A stretch of 64,000 nt of DNA, taken from the NCBI GenBank assembly GCA_963787005.1, contig CAWBBX010000017.1, positions 1 to 64,000 of the forward strand. Direction: 5' to 3'. Position numbers and translations under genes: made by a program. The notes below the pieces were generated by a model that saw only the letters and a list, made by a program, of their open reading frames with translations, did not search any database and was not told where the DNA came from. This DNA is from FEN-1297 sp963787005 (GTDB lineage: Bacteria; Bacteroidota; Ignavibacteria; Ignavibacteriales; Ignavibacteriaceae). Shown here piece after piece: positions 9,684 through 20,077 of the stretch; position 1 is the first letter of the stretch, and each line of letters begins with the position of its first letter.

Positions 9684-10775
9684 ATGAAGGAGTATACAAT
9701 AAATTCAATATCCATAAGAAGAAGCTGGAGGCTTTTCTTCTATGCGATACTACTTGCTGCTATTATCTTTTCAATTACAGCAATGGCTCAATCAACACCC
9801 ACACCGGTTAATCTTGGAACAGCCGGTGACTTTGTGATGCTAGCAAAAACAGGAATGCCAGCTACCGGTACAACTCAAATTACCGGAGACATCGGTCTTA
9901 GTCCGTCCGCCGCAATTTTTATAACCGGATTTGGATTAATCGCGGACGCATCGGGTACATATTCTACTTCATCCTTAATTACGGGTAATGTGTTCGCGGC
10001 TGATTATACTTCCCCAACCCCTACAAAGATGACTACTGCCGTAGGCGATATGCAAACCGCGTACACCGACGCAGCCGGGCGGACATTGCCGGATTATTTC
10101 GAACTATATACAGGGGATCTGATCGGAAAGACTCTAACTCATGGTCTTTATAAGTGGGGTACAGGAGTAATCATATCCGCCGGCGGTGTTATTATATCCG
10201 GCACGGCAAACGATGTTTGGATATTTCAGGTAGCGCAGAATTTGACGATAGATAACGGCGCTATAGTAACACTCAGCGGCGGCGCACTTGCTTCCAATAT
10301 TTTCTGGCAAGTTGGGGGTCAAGTTACTTTAGGTACTACGGCCCAGATGAACGGAATAATATTGTGTCAAACAGCTATTGCAATGAGTACCGGTGCAACA
10401 TTAAACGGCAGAGCCCTGGCACAGACAGCAATTACATTGGACGCTAATACAGTTACAAAACCAGCGACTGTAACTACAGTAACAGATGAAATAGCGCCTC
10501 AAGAATTCGCGCTCTACCAGAACTTTCCAAATCCGTTTAATCCTTCCACCTTTATTCAATACAAGATAGAAGAACCGGTAAATGTTTCGCTAAAGGTTTA
10601 TAACGTACTTGGACGTGAAGTTGCTGTGTTAGTCAACGACCGACAGAATGCAGGCAGCCACACGGTTCTATTTAATACCGTCAATGGCCCTCAGAATCTC
10701 TCGAGCGGGGTATACTTCTACCGGCTGGAAGCCGGATCATTTGTCTCGACGAAGAAGTTTATACTCCTGCAATAG
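9684..10775 (+). CDS. DUF3494 ice-binding-like secreted protein with T9SS sorting domain
   Basis: An intact 363-residue protein. A signal peptide (FFYAILLAAIIFSITAMAQS) precedes the DUF3494 domain at about residues 35-250, with LGTAGDFVMLAKTGM, TGDIGLSPSAA, DVWIFQVAQNLT, NIFWQVGGQVTLGTT and ALAQTAITLDANTV in the family order. The last 80 residues are a type A T9SS sorting domain (NFPNPFNPSTFIQY, NVLGREVAVLVN, LSSGVYFYRLEAGSF). The family binds ice or inhibits recrystallisation; T9SS would place it outside the cell or on the surface. The in-frame ATG at 9,657 is upstream, but ATG 9,684 follows GGAG and matches the paralogues. It is transcribed outward from the palindrome centre, with the lipoprotein 166 bp downstream. 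Confidence 0.9.
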   Translation: MKEYTINSISIRRSWRLFFYAILLAAIIFSITAMAQSTPTPVNLGTAGDFVMLAKTGMPATGTTQITGDIGLSPSAAIFITGFGLIADASGTYSTSSLITGNVFAADYTSPTPTKMTTAVGDMQTAYTDAAGRTLPDYFELYTGDLIGKTLTHGLYKWGTGVIISAGGVIISGTANDVWIFQVAQNLTIDNGAIVTLSGGALASNIFWQVGGQVTLGTTAQMNGIILCQTAIAMSTGATLNGRALAQTAITLDANTVTKPATVTTVTDEIAPQEFALYQNFPNPFNPSTFIQYKIEEPVNVSLKVYNVLGREVAVLVNDRQNAGSHTVLFNTVNGPQNLSSGVYFYRLEAGSFVSTKKFILLQ

Positions 10776-10899
10776 TTCTTTTAAATATTACCGAAGCAAT
10801 TAAAAGTTGAATTGATCTCACAAACTTGCTTTACCGCTATTAAAAGTATGACTTATATAATGGTTAAAAAGTAAAGTATAATTATTAGTTAAATATAAA

Positions 10900-10920
10900 C
10901 TGCCTATAAAGTATAAGCAG
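10900..10920 (+). promoter_or_regulatory. Hairpin in leader of lipoprotein gene (right)
   Basis: Counterpart of the left-arm hairpin, with arms CTGCCTATA and TATAAGCAG (one mismatch) and a three-base loop, about 20 bases before the lipoprotein start. The fold survives although the sequence has changed. Confidence 0.35.
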
Positions 10921-10941
10921 TATAAAAATAAGAGGCTACTT

Positions 10942-11280
10942 ATGAAAAAAATGTTAATCGGAATTTTCGGTTTATTATTCTTTATTACACTTACAAACTG
11001 CGGAACAGAATCAGATCCCGAATTCCGTGTCAGTAATCAAAGGTCTACCAAAGCTAATGTCCAGGTACAGACAACCGGAGGCAACACTATTAATATCAAT
11101 GATGTTACTCTCGGTCAGGTAACGGCATATCAGTCAACTGCCGAAGGGAATATCATAGTTACAGCCGTTATACAAAATGAATCGGTATCTCCAGCACTAA
11201 CCTTCATGGCCAGGAAGGATAAACGATATACAATCGTAGTTCTTGCAGGAAATATACCTTCACTACGGGTGGATCAATAA
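10942..11280 (+). CDS. Small outer-surface lipoprotein, DUF4397-like, right copy
   Basis: A 112-residue paralogue of the left-arm lipoprotein. The signal is LIGIFGLLFFITLTNC with the lipobox Cys at residue 20, so the lipobox changed from LASC to LTNC between arms. The mature chain keeps GTESDPEFRVSNQRSTKANV and the ending TIVVLAGNIPSL. Differences from the left copy are few and mostly conservative, and neither copy is frameshifted. The ribosome binding site AGAGG precedes ATG 10,942. The arrangement behind the ice-binding gene suggests that the two proteins are made together, although the leader hairpin could give separate control. Confidence 0.7.
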   Translation: MKKMLIGIFGLLFFITLTNCGTESDPEFRVSNQRSTKANVQVQTTGGNTININDVTLGQVTAYQSTAEGNIIVTAVIQNESVSPALTFMARKDKRYTIVVLAGNIPSLRVDQ

Positions 11281-11397
11281 GAATGAAAAGGAAGAAAACA
11301 CTTCCGGAATTACCCGGATATTTGAATTAAAAAAATTCGCGAATACTTCAATCAGTCTTAAGATGAAGTAGCGAAACCATAGATAGAAAGAGAACAA

Positions 11398-11725
11398 ATG
11401 CGTTACTTTTTTTACGTTAATGACAGCATTGTTCATATTTAGTACACCGGGTACTTCAAATGTACAAATCAGTCTTAACTTTAACATGGATACCCAACCT
11501 GCCTGGGGATTTACGGGTTATAACAACGAACGCTGGCGTTACAGTTCAAAATTACCATCCCAGTATAGTTCCTATGACTTCAATAATAGTTATAAAGCAG
11601 TGGTAAATGACAAGGAACCACGGAAGCAGCATACTAAATACAGAGATGAATATAAAAGATATAAAGGCCATCACGATCAGCAGCCTATACGCGACAGCCG
11701 GGATTCAATAAAAACCGATTACTAG
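11398..11725 (+). pseudogene. Small secreted protein of Tyr-rich Bacteroidota type, shortened, right copy
   Basis: Reads TQPAWGFTGYNNERWRYSSK, then PSQYSSYDFNNSYK and the charged ending YKGHHDQQPIRDSRDS. The ending matches an uncharacterised Bacteroidota secreted family as I recall it, but the Tyr-rich middle expected after GFTGY is absent. A 101-codon frame is open from ATG 11,420. However, removing one T from the run after ATG 11,398 would give a proper signal peptide (MRYFFTLMTALFIFSTPG). The same extra T occurs in the left arm, so either the break predates the duplication or both copies share a homopolymer error. No function can be assigned. Confidence 0.45.
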
Positions 11726-11961
11726 AAAATTTTCGAAAAACTGTTCATGAAGCTGTACAGATATTGCTATCATTAAGTGAGAAAGATATTAACTCATCTT
11801 ATTTTGTACAAGGTTCGGAAAAAAACAGTACAGATATTATCATGCATGTGGTAGAACATTTTAGCTGCCATACCGGGCAAATTATTTTTGCAGTAAAATA
11901 TTTGAAAAATATTGATATGAATTATTATAAAGGAAGAAATCTTAATGCTCAAAATTCTTGA
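11726..11961 (+). pseudogene. DinB/DUF1572 C-terminal remnant, right copy
   Basis: The frame reads ENFRKTVHEAVQILLSLSEK, then a segment with VVEHFSCHTGQIIF, and ends NLNAQNS. This is the last third of a DinB-superfamily fold; the N-terminal helices are absent and no proper start codon exists (TTG 11,764 is internal). The fragment overlaps the end of the preceding small gene in another frame, suggesting that a deletion joined the two. The right copy keeps the frame through the His motif, unlike the left. Confidence 0.55.
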
Positions 11962-12575
11962 ATAATTTTTCCTTTTATCAAAGCAATTTGAATTGTTAAA
12001 CCCCGATAGGACTTAATATTATTGATTCAAAAAACTCAAGAAAACATTCGGCTCTCTGCTATCAATCGTTCTAATTAATATTATTGTATTATAAAATCTT
12101 CTCCAATAATTAATTGATAAACAACTTTTATATAATTATTTTCTGAATAACGTTCGGATTTAAGAATTTTATTTTACAATGGTACCTATAAATATTAAAA
12201 TATATTTAACTTCAGGCTGTCGTCAATGTAATAAATAATTTGAGAATAAATTTTTTATTTTCTAAGTTGTATTCAGCGGAATAAAATGCAATGAAATACT
12301 TAACCATAATTTCACCGAACGACGGTATGTTCGACCATATTTTTTTTTGAAATCCATTTGCAAAATTTAGGCGAAAAGAAAGAATGAGATACTGCCCTGA
12401 ACAGTTTTAATGCTAATTTGTATTGATGACAAATATATTAGATAACAAAATATTTTACAGCCAAAGTAAAGCAAAAACATATGAGTAAATTCATTTTAGT
12501 TGAGAGTATCTTTTCGGATTTTTATAACATACTACCAAATCGATAAATATTTTTTTAAAATATAAAGGTCACATC
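11962..12575. other. Gene-free AT-rich leader upstream of right amidase
   Basis: About 610 bp without an ORF, essentially identical to 6,480-7,094 on the opposite strand (single-base differences such as the one near 11,990). It carries the CGAAC...GTTCG inverted pair at 12,316-12,333. The extreme conservation of non-coding DNA argues for very recent duplication, gene conversion, or reading the same molecule twice. Confidence 0.5.
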
Positions 12576-14233
12576 ATGCGTAAAAATAAGAAGTCCGCAA
12601 CAAGCGAAAGCCGCAGAAAATTTTTAAAAACAAGTGTAGTTGGAGGAATTGCGGCAGTCTCACTCCCCCCTTTATCATTCGCTGAAAAAGCATCTTCATC
12701 ACCATTACTTAAAGTTGATATCCAGCCGTCTGAATTCGATGAAATTACAATTAAAGAATTAATGGAGGGATTGAAATCCGGCAAGTACACAGTGCGCTCT
12801 ATTGCTGAAGAGTATATCACCCGTATAAACAAAATAGATAAAAACGGACCTGCTATAAACAGTGTGATTCAATTGAATCCTGAAGCATTGACAATTGCCG
12901 ATGCGCTAGACAAAGAATTAAAAGAAAAAGGACCGCGCGGTCCTCTGCACGGAATCCCCATACTAATAAAAGATAATATAGATACCGCTGATAAAATGGA
13001 AACAACAGCCGGTTCGCTCGCACTGCTCGGCTCAAAATCGCAGAAGGATTCGTTTGTAGCTAAGCGGCTTCGTGAAGCAGGAATGTTAATCTTAGGCAAG
13101 ACGAATTTAAGCGAATGGGCTAATATGCGCTCAACTCATTCTACCAGCGGATGGAGCGGGCGTGGCGGATTAACTAAAAATCCCTATGCTCTTGATAGAA
13201 ATTGTTCCGGTTCAGTTCAGGTTCCGGTGCAGCAGCAGCGGCTAATCTTTGTGCAATTGCAATCGGTACGGAAACAGACGGCTCTGTAGTAAGTCCGTCT
13301 TCCATCAATGGAATTGTAGGTATCAAACCAACTGTTGGATTGGTAAGCAGAGCAGGAATTATCCCGATTTCACATTCCCAGGATACTGCGGGACCAATGG
13401 CTCGAACAGTGCGGGATGCTGCAATTCTTCTTGGTGCTATGCAAGGTGATGACCCGGAAGATGCTGCTACACAAAACAGTAAAAGGAAATCATATTCCGA
13501 TTACACAAAATTTCTTGATACTGACGGACTTAAAGGTGCTAGGATCGGAGTAGTGCGTCAATACTTCGATTTTCTTCCTCAAGTGGATAAAGTTATGGAA
13601 GATTCACTTAAAGTTTTGAAACAAAAAGGTGCGGTTTTAATCGACCCGGTAGAAATAGACGGACTCAAAGATTTAAACGATAATGAAATGACTGTACTGC
13701 TGTACGAATTAAAAGCAGACATGAAAAAATATCTCGCACACCGCGGACCTGCCACCAAAATGCACACACTCAAGGATTTGATAGATTTCAATAACAAACA
13801 TGCCAAAGAAGAAATGCCGTATTTCAAACAGGAGTTATTTGTAGAAGCAGAAAATACAGGCTCTCTTAAAGATAAAAAATATCTGGATGCCTTAAATACA
13901 AATCACCGGTTGTCACGTGAAGAAGGAATTGATGCAGTGATGGATAAATACAATCTTGATGCACTTGTATCCCCGACCGACAGCCCTGGATGGATGACTG
14001 ATCTCATCGACGGTGATCATTTCCTCGGTGGAAGTTCTCAATTGGCAGCAGTGGCGGGATATCCTCACATTACCGTTATTGCAGGATTTGTGTTCGGAAT
14101 GCCGATTGGTATATCTTTTTACGGAAGAGCATGGAGTGAACCGGTTTTAATAAAAATTGCCTATGGATTTGAGCAGGCAGCAAAGGTTCGCAAACCGCCC
14201 AAATTTTTGCCTACGGCAAATTTGAAAGTGTAA
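12576..14233 (+). pseudogene. Tat-exported amidase, frameshifted, right copy
   Basis: The same exported amidase as the left arm: twin-arginine signal SRRKFLK, Lys132, GS(S)SGSG and GTETDGSVV. Here the frame is lost near 13,213, where one C is missing in the cis-Ser region (GGTTCAG against GGTTCCAG in the left arm). The gene therefore reads as 237 plus 343 overlapping codons. The left copy is intact at this point and broken elsewhere, so each arm holds the base the other lacks. One coding difference is P to I in ITVPAGF/ITVIAGF. It starts at ATG 12,576 after AAAGGTCAC. If the two indels are errors, this is a normal 551-residue amidase. Confidence 0.85.
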
Positions 14234-14273
14234 CACGTTTAATTAAAATACTTTTAATTTTAAAATTAAGCGG

Positions 14274-14460
14274 TGGAATGGATTATTGAAGGTGTCAGTC
14301 TTATATTTATCGGAATCCTTGCTGCAATGGTAACAATTGTAGATGAACGGGCACAGTTTCGTCGGTTGTGTACTGGGGAGTTTTCGGTATGCTGAATATT
14401 CTATCAGTAGTTCATTGCTCACAGGTTTTAAAAGGTCCCTTTTTCGCATTTAAACTCTGA
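14274..14460 (+). pseudogene. Tiny membrane protein, frameshifted right copy
   Basis: Counterpart of the 62-residue left-arm protein. The first part (MEWIIEGVSLIFIGILAAMV) is preserved, then indels and substitutions around 14,341-14,420 break the frame. Its decayed state and the errors in the next gene show that this part of the right arm is of lower quality, biologically or technically. Confidence 0.45.
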
Positions 14461-14816
14461 CCGTTTCTTTTCAGCAGTTCGTCGTTGTTAATTATAATTG
14501 GAGGTATATTGATTAAGCAATAATTATTTTTTACCGTTTACCTGATAGAAAACTAAAATTATGTATTAACAAATTTGTCATTTCGACTTGTCCGCATTTG
14601 GTGCACTCAAATTAAATCTATTTTTTTTCTTTTTAAGTAATTATTTATTTGAGATTATAGTTTGAGCAGTAAACATAGTGCATAAAATTCAACTTATAAT
14701 AAATCCTTTTTTCTTCCTATCATAATATCATATTTTTACCTCCGATGCCGGGTTAAGTCTGTGCTAATATTTTACTTAATTTCAAATTAGATTAAACTAA
14801 CATAAAAACTAAAAAT

Positions 14817-15450
14817 TTGATTTCTCTTCAAAAGAGACTAAATAAAAATGAACTGGCTGTTTATTCCGTTTCTATCTTAATTCATGGAATGCTTCTGCTG
14901 GCTTTATTATTTGTGGGGATTAAATATTACCATGTTAAAGAAATACGTTCGGTGGTACAATTTGTTGAAGTTACTCCTTCAAAGCCAGCTAAAATGAAAG
15001 AAGTAAATCAATGCCTGTAAAACAAAAAATTCAATTACCTTCCAAAATAATACCCGTGAAAATTCATTCAGGGAAAAAGAAATTTCCTCTGAAACATTGA
15101 TTGATTCAAACAAGATTAAAAAGAAAGTTGAGATCTCTGAACAAACTCCTATCGATTCAACCGAACTGAGATTAAAATTTGCAAGGACCATGCTCGATAC
15201 ATTTCTAATTCGAATCCGGAGTTTGCACATTATATACTTAAGCAGCAGGCTAAATACCTAATGCAAAATCAAACCCAGAGAATGCTGACAAGAATGGGAA
15301 TCAGAAAAAAATCAACAACCAACTACATAAATAAATACAAGATAATTTCCATGGAGGTTCCGAACACGCAATGAGCGAGCCGGCGGTCCGGGCATGCAAA
15401 TTCGGATTGATGGCTTAATTGATGCAATAAAAAAATATTTCAGTAGTTAG
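14817..15450 (+). pseudogene. TonB-like membrane protein, multiply broken right copy
   Basis: The first 60 residues match the left-arm protein, including the membrane segment and VVQFVEVTPSKPAK. A one-base change in the linker then ends the frame as MKEVNQCL. Further single-base losses and substitutions follow through 15,060-15,440. They cluster in under 500 bp, while the flanking activase start (15,548 on) is identical to the left arm. Such a burst looks more like locally poor consensus than gradual decay. Confidence 0.65.
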
Positions 15451-15547
15451 ATTAAAATTTATTATGGCTATACTCATTTATGATGAGATTTTTAAGCTGC
15501 CGATTTATATATTGGTACATTAATTTTTACAGATCGGGGTATTTTGT

Positions 15548-18500
15548 ATGAGTGAAGTTATAGGGGCTTGTTTAGGTGCTTCTTCCATTTCTTTTGTAAG
15601 AATAAAAAGAGAAGATCATAAACAAGTAACAATAGAAGATGTACTTACAATACCGCATAACGGGGATCCGAGAAAGGCCTTCAAAGAAAATTTAATTCAA
15701 TTCTCGATTATGAACAAATCCACCCCGTCGGATAAATTAGGACACAATCATACAACCATACAATCATTCAATCATATTCCGGTAGTCGTAACAGGAAGAA
15801 AATTCCGCAAACTCGTCAAGTTCACAAATATATCCGAGCCCGAAGCCTCTGAGTATGCATTCGCTTTTATCAATAAAGATAAGGAAAACTATTCTGCGGT
15901 TGCCTCTCTAGGCGGCGAAACGTTCATGGTTTATGCTTTAGATGAAGAAGGCAAGATCTCGGACGTAATAACCAAGAACCAATGCGCCTCCGGAACGGGC
16001 GAGTTCTTTCTTCAGCAGATTAAAAGAATGGATCTCGGTATCGATGAAGTTGTAAACCTCGCCGCTGATGCGGAACCGTTTAAGGTTTCCGGAAGATGTT
16101 CGGTGTTTTGTAAATCCGATTGTACGCATGCTCTTAATAAAGGAATTAAGAAATCGGAAGTCGCTGCGGGACTGTCGTCCATGATGGCCGAGAAAGCGGA
16201 GGAATTACTAAGAAGGTCCGCCCCGGGAAGGTGCTGGTCGTCGGCGGCGTTACAAAAAACAACGTAGTGATGGATTTCCTGAGAAAAAAAGTGCCGGATA
16301 TTTTCATACCTCCTGAAGCAGCTTACTTTGAGGCTTTGGGCGCCGCTCTTTACGGGCTTGATCACGAGGTAAAAACAATAAAAGACCGCGAAGATATTTT
16401 TATACCGAGAGAAAGTTCTTTCGTATTTCACCGGCCGCTGGAAAATTTCAAAGACAAAGTACGTTTCGAAACTATTGAGAAAGGTAAGGCCGTTGACGGT
16501 GACGTCTGTATACTCGGTCTCGATGTAGGGTCTACAACTACGAAAGCGGTAGTGATCAGAAAATCCGATAACAAAGTACTGGCCTCGGTGTATCTCTACA
16601 CGCACGGAAATCCCATTGAAGCTTCGAGAAAATGTTATGCCGAGCTGAGGAGACAAATTCCGGAAAGAATAAAGATAATCGGTATCGGAACCACAGGTTC
16701 GGGTCGTCAAATAGCCGGACTTCATGCTTTGACCGAAGGCGTAGTAAACGAGATCGTGGCTCACGCGGCAGCAGCGGTTTATTTCGATCCCGAAGTCGAT
16801 ACAATCTTTGAGATCGGCGGGCAGGATGCAAAGTACACGTACATTGTAAATAAAGTACCGGCCGACTACGCCATGAACGAGGCTTGTTCCGCGGGCACCG
16901 GCTCCTTTATTGAAGAATCGGCTTACGAGTCGATGGGGATTAAGGTAACCGATATAGAACCGATCGCAATGCAGGGGAATAAGCCTCCGAACTTCAGCGA
17001 CCAGTGTTCCGCTTTTATCAGCTCGGATATCAAAACCGCGCAGCAGGAAAATATTAGTCAAGAAAATATTGTTGCCGGTCTTGTGTATTCGATTTGCATG
17101 AATTATGTAAATCGTGTAAAAGGAAACCGGCCTGTCGGGGAAAAGATATTTATGCAGGGCGGAGTCTGCTATAACAAAGCTGTTCCTGTTGCGATGGCCG
17201 CGCTGACCGGCAAAGAGATCATAGTCCCTCCCGATCCCGGTTTGATGGGTGCTTTCGGAGTTGCGCTGGATATTAAAGAAAAAATTGATCTGGGCTTAAT
17301 GGAAGCCGGTGAATATTTTTTAGAGAAACTGGCTGCGAGGGAAGTAACTTATAGGAAGCCTTTTATTTGCGCCGGCGGCAGAGAGCGCTGCGACCTGGCT
17401 TGTCCGGTAAACCTTATCGTGGTTGAAGGCAAAACTTATCCTTTCGGCGGCGCATGCAACAAATATTACAATGTAATTAGTAAAACCAATGTAGATGCCG
17501 ATAAATACGATTATGTTAAGAAGCGGCAGCAATTAATTCAAAAAATATGCCCCGGAAGTTGAACTGCCATGAAATGCGAAAACCGTAGGTATTAACGGAT
17601 CATTTCACTCTCAAACCATATATCCTCTATACTATAATTTTTTTACGTGCCTCGGTTTAAGAGTAATTCTATCGGATCAGGTAGATGAAGAGGGACTGGA
17701 AAGGGAAAATACATCTTTTTGTTATCCCGCGCAGTTATCGTTGGGCTTGTTTGCAGATTTAATTGAAAAAGTCCAGATTATTATTTCATACCGAAAATTC
17801 CGAAATGTACGTTGAGGATGCCAAACCGGGTGAAAACACAGGTATCAGGCTAGATTTCAATAGTACATGTGTATTTGTAAACGGCGAGCAGTTTTATTTA
17901 AAACAGTCTTTCAATGATTTAGTTCCAAAAGATAAACTGATCATCCCGTTTTTTAATTTTGCAAATGGTTTCGAAAAAGAAGAAAGTAAGTTTATAGAGG
18001 CAGCCAAACAATTAGGGATTAATGATGAAATCAGAATTAAAAATGCATTTCACCGCGCTTTGAAAATGCTGGAGGAATATCAAAAAGAACTATTTGCGAT
18101 GGGGGAGGAATTTCTTGGATTTTTGAAACAGCATCCCGAAGAAATGGCGATCGTACTTATCGGTAGACCGTATAATTCTTTTACCGAGTTGGCAAACAAA
18201 GGCATACCTAAAAAATTTGCATCAAGAGGTGTTTATGTGATTCCGTACGATATGTTTGATTACCGTGGGCAAACTTTAGATGATGATCAATACTGGGAAG
18301 GTGGAAAGAAGATATTAAAATCGGCACGAATCGTAAAAAATAACCCGCAGTTATACGCAACATATATTTCAAACTTTTCCTGCGGTCCGGATTCAATATT
18401 ATTAACAACATTCCGATCAATCATGGGTACAAAACCGTCACTAACATTGGAACTTGACGGTCACACCGCCGATGCAGGAATAAATACCAGGATTGATGCA

Positions 18501-19940
18501 GCTCTTGATATAATTAAAAATTATAGAAGAGTTCAGTATAAAATAAGCGATCCGGATTTTAGCGATTTTATTCCGGCTAAAATAGAATTTGATTCCAACC
18601 AGGGGTATTTTATTTCTTCGAGCGGAGAGAAAATTACATTATCCGATCCCCGGGTTGATATTTTAATACCTTCGATGGGCGACCTTGGAGCGACAATGTT
18701 TGCAGCCGGGTTGAGAAGTCAAGGATTTAATACAATTGCATTACCCGAAGGAAACCCTGAAATATTAAAATACGGCAGATCCGTTGCAAGCGGAAAAGAA
18801 TGTCTCCCACTTCTTCTTTGTGTAGGTTCATTGCTGGATTATCTGGAGAATAAATGGGACGGGAAACAATACGTGGCTTTCTTCATTGTGCAAGGTGGAG
18901 GAAGCTGCAGGCTCGGGCAGTATCCTGTTTTTATTCGTGATGTTATTAAAAGAAAAAGACTGAGGAATGTTGCAACCCTGACCCTGATGAATGATGACGG
19001 CTTTGCGGGATTGGGCCCTAACTTTTCAACAAGGGGCATACAAACTATTTTTATAAGCGATGTACTCGATGACATACGTTCCGGCATTATGGCGCATGCG
19101 GTTGACACGGATGAAGGATTAAAGATTTTTTATGAAGAATATAATAAACTAATTTATACATTTGAGAAAGTACCCGGCAAAATTTATAAAGCTTTAAAAA
19201 AATTTTCTATTAAAATTAAAAATAGGATACCGTTCGAAAAACCAATAAGCCAGGCTAAATATATTGCTTTATGCGGCGAGATTTTTGTCAGGCGGGATCA
19301 CTTTTCACATAAATGGCTAAATAAACACTTCGCGGAAAAAGGATTCATTCTTAAAGATTCTTACATAAGCGAATGGGTTTATTATATAGATCATCTCTTA
19401 AAGAAGAATCTATTAGAACCGGTTACATCCTACAGGCAAAAGACGGAGAGACTGATAAGAGTTTTTTATATGCGGATAGCCGAATATAGGATTAAGAAAA
19501 TTTTGGCAGGAACAGGTTACTATAAATTCTCCTTAACTAAGGTTGATTCGCTCCTAAAAAGAAGCAGTCACATAGTTCCTTTGGAATACAAAGGTGAACC
19601 GGGTCTTACTCTCGGAGTAGCTTTACATGAAACTATTGATAAATACTGCGGGGTGATAAATCTGGGGCCTTTCGGATGTATGCCTACAAGAATAACAGAA
19701 TCACTTGCCGCTACAGAAATGAAAATTGAAAATAAAATTTTTGCTGAAAAGAAAGTAAATAAGAATTATAAACTGCCCGAAGTTTTCAACGGTAAAATAA
19801 ACATACCTTTTCTAACGATTGAAACCGACGGTAATGTTTATCCGCAGGTAATAGAAGCACGCCTTGAAACATTCGCTTTACAGGCGGAACGTATTGCCGG
19901 CCTGATGAAAGAAGCTAAGCTTAACGGATACGGAGATTAA
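15548..19940 (+). pseudogene. 2-hydroxyacyl-CoA dehydratase activase, full-length copy broken by three frameshifts
   Basis: This copy gives the full extent of the gene, about 1,465 codons: two ASKHA ATPase domains (second at LGLDVGSTTTKAVVI), the NEACSAGTGSF Cys, the CDLACPVN stretch, a DUF2229-type segment and a C-terminal region up to AGLMKEAKLNGYGD. Breaks lie near 16,215 (one A short), 17,540 (A run one too long) and 17,772 (one A short, AAAAGTCC against AAAAGATCC), giving pieces of 239, 443 and 725 codons. From about 15,830 to 17,880 it differs from the left copy mostly at silent third positions, while both ends are nearly identical. The protein sequence is kept through the diverged part, so it was functional until recently, or the breaks are errors. 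Confidence 0.88.
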
Positions 19941-20077
19941 CGCTGATTTTGTATCCCGAATTTTCAATGTCTCAAATTCCGGTAAACATTAAAAAAAAAG
20001 CGATTTTTATAATTACATAGATTTGAAAATTTTGGCACCTACAACTAAAAGTGTTTCGCAACTCTGCTGAATCATCT

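Larger units (their letters stand above)
1..19033. repeat. Giant inverted repeat (palindrome), arms about 9.5 kb
   Basis: The first 20 bases of the window are the reverse complement of 19,014-19,033, and the match runs inward to about 9,508/9,547. Matching landmarks are the amidase starts (6,479 and 12,576), the lipoproteins (7,777-8,115 and 10,942-11,280) and the activase starts (3,496 and 15,548). Paired coordinates sum to 19,034-19,056, the drift coming from small indels. The unpaired centre is about 38 bp. The left arm reaches the window edge, so the repeat may be longer. Gene-free DNA such as 6,480-7,100 and 11,962-12,575 also matches almost perfectly, so this is not just two homologous genes. 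No transposase or terminal repeat explains it. It may be a true inverted duplication or an assembly/fold-back artefact. Confidence 0.95.

Noticed and set aside
16012..17061. A 349-codon minus-strand frame opposite the right activase
   Set aside because: It lies entirely antisense to the conserved ASKHA domains, shows no family motif, and its openness follows from codon use of the real gene in the GC-richer tract.
1..19033. Composite transposon or insertion-sequence pair
   Set aside because: No transposase, no short terminal inverted repeats and no target-site duplication could be seen; the arms contain only ordinary cellular genes.
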